Of a DNA stretch of 37,465 nucleotides, positions 33,310 to 37,465 are shown in pieces. Position numbers and translations under genes: made by a program. A model generated the notes under the pieces. It saw only the letters and a program-made list of their open reading frames with translations, did not search any database and was not told the DNA's origin. The DNA is from an uncultured Verrucomicrobia subdivision 3 bacterium. GTDB taxonomy: Bacteria > Verrucomicrobiota > Verrucomicrobiia > Limisphaerales > UBA11358. Position 1 is the stretch's first letter. Every line of letters starts with the position of its first letter. The stretch is from assembly GCA_903895255.1 (NCBI GenBank), contig CAITTG010000051.1, positions 1 to 37,465 of the forward strand. The letters run 5' to 3'.

Positions 33310-34026
33310 ATGCAAAAAGTCACACTGGGCCGGGTCTATGTCTGGGAAATCCCCGTGCGGTTCTACCACTGGCTGAACGCGTTCACCCTGCTGGTACTCT
33401 GCGTGACGGGTTACCTCATCGGCGCGCCGCTGGCCATTCAGAAGGCCTCCGAGGCCTCGTTTTCCTACTGGTTCGGCGAAGTGCGGTTCATTCATTTCGT
33501 TTTCGGCTACATTTTCTTTTTCAACTTCCTGTTCCGGATCTACTGGGGTTTCGCCGGGAACCGTTACGCCAACTGGAAAAATTTCATCCCCTACCGCAAA
33601 CGGCAGTGGAAGGAAATCCGGCAGGTGATCGCGGTGGATGTGTTGCAGGCGGACAATCAGCCGATTGAAACGATCGGCCACAATGCCGTGGCGGGGTTTA
33701 CTTACTTCATGACGTTTCTGGCCTTTCTGTTCCAATGCATCACGGGATTTGGGATGTACGCGGCGATGAGCAAAGCCTGGTTTCCCAAGTTGTTCGCGGG
33801 GATTGTGCCGCTGATGGGCGGTGATTTTGCCGTGCGCCAGTGGCATCATGTGTTCATGTGGTTCTTCATATTATTCGCCCTGGTGCATGTTTACATCGTG
33901 TTTTACCACGACTACGTTGAAGGCCGCGGGGAAATTTCCTCCATGGCGGGCGGCTGGAAATTCATCGAAAAAGAATACCATCCCACTTTGAAGGAAGCTA
34001 AAACCGACGGTTCCGCCAAAAAATGA
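33310..34026 (+). CDS. hyaC: Hydrogenase cytochrome b subunit
   Basis: This 238-residue integral membrane protein has four predicted helices (about 20-40, 57-80, 126-150, 176-200). It anchors the hydrogenase and passes electrons to the quinone pool. Candidate haem ligands are His20 (RFYHW), His62, His179 or His180 (QWHH) and His193. Its start has a clear ribosome-binding site, GGAGG (33301-33305), immediately after the hyaB stop. The 3' end overlaps hyaD by ATGA, so translation is coupled. Its presence supports a membrane-bound, H2-oxidising (uptake) enzyme rather than a soluble one. Confidence 0.93.
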   Translation: MQKVTLGRVYVWEIPVRFYHWLNAFTLLVLCVTGYLIGAPLAIQKASEASFSYWFGEVRFIHFVFGYIFFFNFLFRIYWGFAGNRYANWKNFIPYRKRQWKEIRQVIAVDVLQADNQPIETIGHNAVAGFTYFMTFLAFLFQCITGFGMYAAMSKAWFPKLFAGIVPLMGGDFAVRQWHHVFMWFFILFALVHVYIVFYHDYVEGRGEISSMAGGWKFIEKEYHPTLKEAKTDGSAKK

Positions 34027-34517
34027 AACTCCCCGCCAGCCGGCAAAAAACCCTGATTCTCGGGGTGGGCAATCTGTTGATGGGCGACGAGGGCGTGGGG
34101 GTGGCCGCCATCCGCTACTTGGAACAACTGGGGCTGGAGGCGCAGGCGGAACTGGTGGACGGCGGGACGAGTGGTTTTCACCTGCTGGACCTGTTTCGCG
34201 ACCAGCAGCATCTAATTCTGATTGATGCCGCGACGGATGACCAGCCACCCGGCTCGGTGTCGGTGATTCAGCCCAGGTATGCCAGTGATTTTCCGCCGTC
34301 GCTGACGGCGCACGACATTGGGTTGAAGGATTTGCTGGAGTCGGCCGCGCTGCTGGATTATTGGCCGCAGGTGGATTTGATCACCATTTCGATCGGCCAG
34401 CTCAGTGATATGACCATGGAGTTGTCCCCGGCCGTGGCCGGTGCCCTGCCCCGCGTGGTGGAATGTGTCAGGGAATGCCTGACCCGGATTGAGGCCGGGG
34501 CGATGGTGCCGGCGTGA
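34023..34517 (+). CDS. hyaD: Hydrogenase maturation protease
   Basis: This 164-residue nickel-dependent endopeptidase trims the C-terminus of the large subunit after NiFe insertion. Nickel-binding residues are Glu23 (GVGNLLMGDEGVG, 14-26), Asp68 (LILIDA) and His97 (LTAHDIG), corresponding to HybD Glu16, Asp62 and His93. It overlaps hyaC by four bases. It is the last gene of the operon, and the downstream 300 nt hold a tandem repeat array. The general maturases HypA-F are not in the window and must be elsewhere. Confidence 0.94.
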   Translation: MKLPASRQKTLILGVGNLLMGDEGVGVAAIRYLEQLGLEAQAELVDGGTSGFHLLDLFRDQQHLILIDAATDDQPPGSVSVIQPRYASDFPPSLTAHDIGLKDLLESAALLDYWPQVDLITISIGQLSDMTMELSPAVAGALPRVVECVRECLTRIEAGAMVPA

Positions 34518-34850
34518 GGGAAGCGCGGGACGGATCGAAAGTTCACCAAGCGCGATCGTAAACCCGCAAAATTTCTTTCGTTCCGGGCGGGACTTGAAGA
34601 TTAGGCTAACCCACCGTTAAAACGGTGGGCTATTCGCTGCCGTCCCTGACGGGACTTGAGGACGCCGCCGGGCGAAACCCAGCGATGAATCGCTGGGCTA
34701 TTTGCTGTCGTTCCCTAGCGGGACTTGAGGATGAATGGGGCTGGCTAACCCACCATTAAAATGGTGGGCGATTCGCGGCCGTCCCGGACGGGATTTGAGG
34801 GCTGGCAACGCGGCTTGCCTTTTCCCCGGAGTTTCATACCGTTTCCGGGC
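34518..34850. other. Gap after hyaD holding a repeat array
   Basis: The 333 nt between hyaD and the SMUG1-like gene contain no gene. Most of it is the tandem two-hairpin repeat array described at 34577-34800. The remainder (34801-34850) is the immediate upstream region of the glycosylase gene. Confidence 0.7.
34577..34800 (+). repeat. Tandem array of two-hairpin REP-like units
   Basis: Three full units (34608-34662, 34676-34732, 34747-34800) and one partial unit (34577-34606) repeat with a period of about 70 nt. Each has stem 1 (CCCACCGTT/AACGGTGGG, CCCAGCGAT/ATCGCTGGG, CCCACCATT/AATGGTGGG), then GGGC followed by an AT-rich linker, then stem 2 of the GTCCC/GGGAC type and TTGAGG. Differences in stem 1 occur on both sides, so base pairing is kept. 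A solitary unit lies at 133-180. Confidence 0.8.
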
Positions 34851-35603
34851 ATGACAAAACCGGCGGCGGCCAAACTCTCCGCACTTAGTGAAGGCCTCAT
34901 CACGGCCGCGCGGGAACTCGCGGCGCGGGTGGACCGCTTGCGCTTTGCCGAGCCGGTGACGCATCTTTACAATCCGCTGGATTACGCCTGGGCTCCGCAT
35001 GAGCAGTATCTGCGGCGGTTTGGCCATGCGCGCAAGCGGGTGGTGTTCCTCGGCATGAATCCCGGTCCGTTCGGCATGACCCAGACCGGAATCCCCTTTG
35101 GCGAGGTGGCCGTGGTGCGCGACTGGTTGCAAATCTCTGCTCCCGTCCGCCAGCCGGCCAACGCCCATCCAAAACGCCCGATTCAAGGACTCGCCTGCCC
35201 CCGTTCCGAAGTCAGCGGCCGGCGGTTGTGGGGGCTGTTCGCCGAGCGTTATACCACACCCGACGCCTTTTTTGCGGATCATTTCGTGGTGAATTATTGT
35301 CCGCTCGTCTTCTGCGAGGCGGGCGGGAAAAACCGCACGCCGGACAAACTGCCCCCGGAGGAACAAGCCCGGTTGTTTGCGGCCTGCGACGAGCATCTGC
35401 GCCGGGTGGTGGAAATCCTCCAGCCCGAGTGGCTGGTGGGCGTGGGCGGCTTTGCCTATGAGCGCGGCGAGGTGGTGGCGGAACAGGTGACCGTCAAGCT
35501 GGGTCGCATCCTGCATCCCAGCCCGGCGAGTCCGGCGGCCAATCGTGGCTGGTCCGCCGCCGCGACGAAACAACTGATCGAACAGGGCATCTGGAGCGCG
35601 TGA
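34851..35603 (+). CDS. SMUG1-like uracil-DNA glycosylase
   Basis: This 250-residue base-excision repair enzyme of the uracil-DNA glycosylase superfamily removes uracil or oxidised pyrimidines from DNA. The SMUG1 hallmarks are GMNPGPFGMTQTGIPFGEVA (68-87), which includes the catalytic-loop Asn70, and HPSPASPAAN (222-231), the second active-site motif with the conserved His. I start it at ATG 34851. The longer frame runs into the repeat array. SMUG1 is best known from animals but occurs in scattered bacteria including Verrucomicrobiota. The GNAT gene starts within its stop codon, suggesting coupled translation. Confidence 0.88.
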   Translation: MTKPAAAKLSALSEGLITAARELAARVDRLRFAEPVTHLYNPLDYAWAPHEQYLRRFGHARKRVVFLGMNPGPFGMTQTGIPFGEVAVVRDWLQISAPVRQPANAHPKRPIQGLACPRSEVSGRRLWGLFAERYTTPDAFFADHFVVNYCPLVFCEAGGKNRTPDKLPPEEQARLFAACDEHLRRVVEILQPEWLVGVGGFAYERGEVVAEQVTVKLGRILHPSPASPAANRGWSAAATKQLIEQGIWSA

Positions 35604-36022
35604 TGAAATACCGTCCCGCCACCCTTGCCGATTGCGGCCTGCTGGCCCAAATGAATCACCAGTTGATTGAGGACGAGGGGTACAAATATTTCCAAACCGT
35701 GGCGGAGCTGGAGGAGCGCATGCGGGCGTGGCTGGCCTCCAAATACTCCGCCGTGCTTTTCATCCAAGGGGCGGAGACCGTCGCCTATGCGCTTTATTGG
35801 GAGCAAAAGCAGGAGATTTACCTGCGCCACCTGTTCGTGGTGCGGCACCGCCGCCGGCAGGGCATTGGCCGGGCCGCGGTGGAGATCCTGCGCTCGCGCA
35901 TCTGGCCGGCCGGACGCCGTCTGACGGTGGAGGCGCTGGTGCGAAATACGTCGGCGGTGGCCTTTTGGCGGTCGGTGGGGTATCAGGATTATTCCATGAA
36001 ATTTGAAATCCAGCCGGTTTGA
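35603..36022 (+). CDS. GNAT family N-acetyltransferase
   Basis: This 139-residue GNAT-fold protein has the acetyl-CoA-binding motif RHRRRQGIGRAAVEIL (86-101) and C-terminal motif B-like NTSAVAFWRSVGYQDY. The substrate is not predictable. The ATG at 35603 overlaps the SMUG1-like stop (TGATG). A GTG three bases earlier is also possible. The arrangement suggests co-expression with the glycosylase, but a functional link to DNA repair is not evident from sequence. Confidence 0.85.
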   Translation: MKYRPATLADCGLLAQMNHQLIEDEGYKYFQTVAELEERMRAWLASKYSAVLFIQGAETVAYALYWEQKQEIYLRHLFVVRHRRRQGIGRAAVEILRSRIWPAGRRLTVEALVRNTSAVAFWRSVGYQDYSMKFEIQPV

Positions 36023-36268
36023 AGCGACGGAGGCCGGGTGGGATGGATTCGGATATTTCACAGGTTTATTGGTTAAGGTTCCTCGCTGTTTCCAGTGGAA
36101 TTCTCGCTTGGGCATGAGGCGGTCCCGCAGGTTTGGTCGTTGCCATCATTGATCCGCCCGCCCGGCGACCGCGGGTTGGCGAGTCGCCAGCGAACTGCTG
36201 ACACCAGGCGAACGTCGCTTGGAAATGAATCACCCAGAGTTGATTAAAAGTATCGGCGCCATAAACGC

Positions 36269-36304
36269 AAATACCCGCATTGGAGACTGGCAATGCGGGT
36301 ATTT
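36269..36304. terminator. Strong 14-bp hairpin, possible bidirectional terminator
   Basis: AAATACCCGCATTG (36269-36282) pairs perfectly with CAATGCGGGTATTT (36291-36304) around an 8-nt loop, GAGACTGG. A short T-containing run (GATTTT) follows on the plus strand and the stem ends in A/T on both sides, as in bidirectional terminators. It lies 247 nt after the GNAT stop, so the transcript it would end is uncertain. Confidence 0.45.
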
Positions 36305-36561
36305 GATTTTACAGGCAAGCGCTTTAGCTGGCAAGGGAAATTTCTGAACGCTGGGGTTGTTGTGGCGGCGCATGGCCGATACGCTCGCATCTGCGTGCTG
36401 AGCAGCCCAAACGTGCCCGCACCAGGCAGGTTGGTAAGGCCGTCAACTTGAAGGACAGTCCTGCCACCGAAAACAGCGGAGAACCTGGGTTAATTTGTTA
36501 AATCATTTATTAAGGGTGGCTGGCACATTTCGCGAGGGATGAGGCCGGGCGAGGGAGGCGG

Positions 36562-36736
36562 AAAAAAGTTCGAGAAGCTTGAAGTTTTGTCCCGAGGGGA
36601 GGGCCGGGACCGCCGCCGGGACGACGCGGCGGGACACCGCCCGATCTTGGACCGGATGGCCTGGCGAAGTTGTCATTATGACATTCATCTGGCACGAGTT
36701 TACGCGGGGACCCTGGACATCCGCTGTCCAGGGTCC
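36562..36736 (-). repeat. Dispersed palindromic element, copy 2
   Basis: Read on the minus strand, 36736-36708 is identical over 29 bases to 21550-21578. Then, 138 nt of diverged GC-rich sequence later, comes a CTTCAAG...CGAACTTTTTT block (ending at 36562), as in copy 1. The distance from palindrome to poly-T block is 167 nt here and 170 nt there. A run of nine codons or more is not preserved between copies, so it is non-coding. Confidence 0.62.
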
Positions 36737-36886
36737 AATTTTTGAAATTATTTTTTGGAGTGAGAGGGGAGGGTTCTCGGCAACGCTGGCGGTCGTAAAC
36801 GAGAGGTTTTGAGGCCAGCGGCGGCGGCAACATCCCGCCCATAATTATTTCGACAAGGGGATGGCTGAAACTATAAAACCGAGCTT

Positions 36887-37168
36887 ATGAAGACACCCGT
36901 CGCCGTCACCCTGATCATGATGGGGTCCTTGATTATCCTCACCCCGGCCGTCTCGGACTATTTGTTTCAGCTCAATGTCGTCACCATGCTCACCAAAACG
37001 GGCGCGGCCAACGTCACGCTCGAAGGGCGAATGAGCGACCTGTACCGCATCGGTTGCTGGGCCGCGGGTCTGGGCATGGTGGGCGTGGCGGTGTTCTGCT
37101 CGCTCCTGGAAGGTCATACGACCAATGCGCCCTCCCGGCACGAGACGGTGGGCCCGCATGGGGCGTGA
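36887..37168 (+). CDS. Small two-helix membrane protein
   Basis: This 93-residue protein has two hydrophobic segments: about 5-30 (VAVTLIMMGSLIILTPAVSD) and about 56-74 (IGCWAAGLGMVGVAVFCSLL). A polar loop lies between them and a short hydrophilic tail follows. I do not recognise a family. The pattern is an inner-membrane hairpin with both ends on one side. It is preceded by the repeat-rich gap and followed, 33 nt later, by a 45-residue ORF. Confidence 0.55.
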   Translation: MKTPVAVTLIMMGSLIILTPAVSDYLFQLNVVTMLTKTGAANVTLEGRMSDLYRIGCWAAGLGMVGVAVFCSLLEGHTTNAPSRHETVGPHGA

Positions 37169-37201
37169 GGGGGGCTGGATTTAGATTACTAAAAGCATCC
37201 A

Positions 37202-37339
37202 ATGTCTAATTACGAAATCCATCTCATTGGCGGCGATGATGAAGCAATCTGCAAGGTCACTACCGCGCCCGTCGGAAATCTTTGCGGCATTACTTTCCAG
37301 TACCAAGGAAAAATCTTGGAAGCAGCAGCCCCAGATTAG
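37202..37339 (+). CDS. 45-residue unrecognised ORF
   Basis: This short ORF (MSNYEIHLIGGDDEAICKVT ... YQGKILEAAAPD) starts with ATG at 37202 and ends with TAG. The composition is acidic and protein-like, with alternating beta-strand character, and codon use is less GC-rich than in the neighbours. There is no signal peptide or known domain. Its small size makes it uncertain, but the amino-acid pattern looks like a genuine small protein or the remnant of one. Confidence 0.4.
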   Translation: MSNYEIHLIGGDDEAICKVTTAPVGNLCGITFQYQGKILEAAAPD

Positions 37340-37465
37340 AGCATTTCCATAAATGCTGTAGCGCAGCGTTGGGAACCCTGCGGGAAGCGGTCTTTTGGGT
37401 TTTTGGCTTCGTTTTGGCTCAGGCACAGACCGCAGTGGGTATGCGCCTTCGCCAAAGCCTCGCCA

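Larger units (their letters stand above)
36023..36886. other. 864-nt gene-free stretch
   Basis: I find no convincing coding sequence. A 75-codon minus-strand frame (36066-36293) has no recognisable family and no ribosome-binding site. Identifiable structure is a strong hairpin (36269-36304) and the second copy of the dispersed palindromic element (36562-36736). The stretch 36305-36530 is unexplained and could hold a decayed gene or a non-coding RNA. Confidence 0.5.

Noticed and set aside
34577..34800. CRISPR-like array
   Set aside because: The units are about 55 nt with hairpins and variable stems. The spacers are short and not unique, and no cas genes are present. It fits a REP-type tandem array.
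36066..36293. Minus-strand ORF of 75 codons in the gene-free gap
   Set aside because: It has no recognisable domain and no ribosome-binding site, and its start lies in the hairpin stem. It is kept only as part of the unexplained gap.

Overview
The window looks like a GC-rich chromosomal segment of a Gram-negative bacterium, most likely a verrucomicrobium of the Pedosphaera/Limisphaera type. This is inference. It rests on the many Tat-exported Gfo/Idh/MocA oxidoreductases, a DUF1080 protein, a BspA-like repeat protein with a C-terminal module I associate with this group, an outer-membrane phospholipase A, and several families of REP-like intergenic palindromes. I see no rRNA, tRNA, prophage or CRISPR array.

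Layout. (1) 1-541 is non-coding and carries REP-like hairpins. (2) 542-3894 is a minus-strand methionine-salvage operon, mtnB, an mtnD-mtnC fusion, then mtnA. A palindromic dispersed repeat lies between the last two genes. (3) 3997-8688 is an exported sugar-modifying cluster: DUF1080 and two Gfo/Idh/MocA oxidoreductases on the minus strand, with a divergent TIM-barrel isomerase/epimerase-like protein. This matches the parts list of the 3-keto-glycoside route of carbohydrate breakdown. (4) 8692-14667 is mostly housekeeping: a zinc-ribbon protein, a DUF2203 protein, a 33-residue mS38/bS22-like basic protein, hisG (long form), purN, sppA, upp and a glycosyltransferase. (5) 14827-18385 holds a large secreted leucine-rich-repeat protein and a DapF homologue that lacks both catalytic cysteines. 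(6) 18421-19531 holds a REP-associated tyrosine transposase (RAYT) flanked by three 112-bp repeat copies with inverted ends. (7) 19611-21272 is a CBS/DRTGG-type family II pyrophosphatase, followed by a HicA-like remnant and a perfect 29-bp palindrome that recurs 15 kb away.

(8) 21790-26317 contains a beta-propeller lipoprotein and an oxidative-stress module: catalase, an ankyrin protein and a small coupled ORF, divergent from oxyR. A near-canonical OxyR site lies in the shared promoter region. (9) 26415-30159 has a GH51 arabinofuranosidase, a small membrane protein and phospholipase A. (10) 30413-34517 is a compact hyaABCD-type membrane-bound [NiFe]-hydrogenase operon. Its small subunit has the six-cysteine proximal-cluster pattern of O2-tolerant enzymes. 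The hyp maturation genes are not present. (11) 34518-37465 has a tandem two-hairpin repeat array, a SMUG1-like DNA glycosylase coupled to a GNAT acetyltransferase, an 864-nt gene-free stretch with hairpins, and two small unrecognised ORFs.

Together the genes suggest an aerobic or microaerobic chemoheterotroph. It would degrade plant-type glycans largely in the periplasm, resist peroxide, and supplement its energy supply by oxidising H2 in air. The least ordinary items are the cysteine-less DapF homologue, the 3-keto-glycoside gene set, the six-cysteine hydrogenase, and the RAYT/REP and other dispersed palindromic families.
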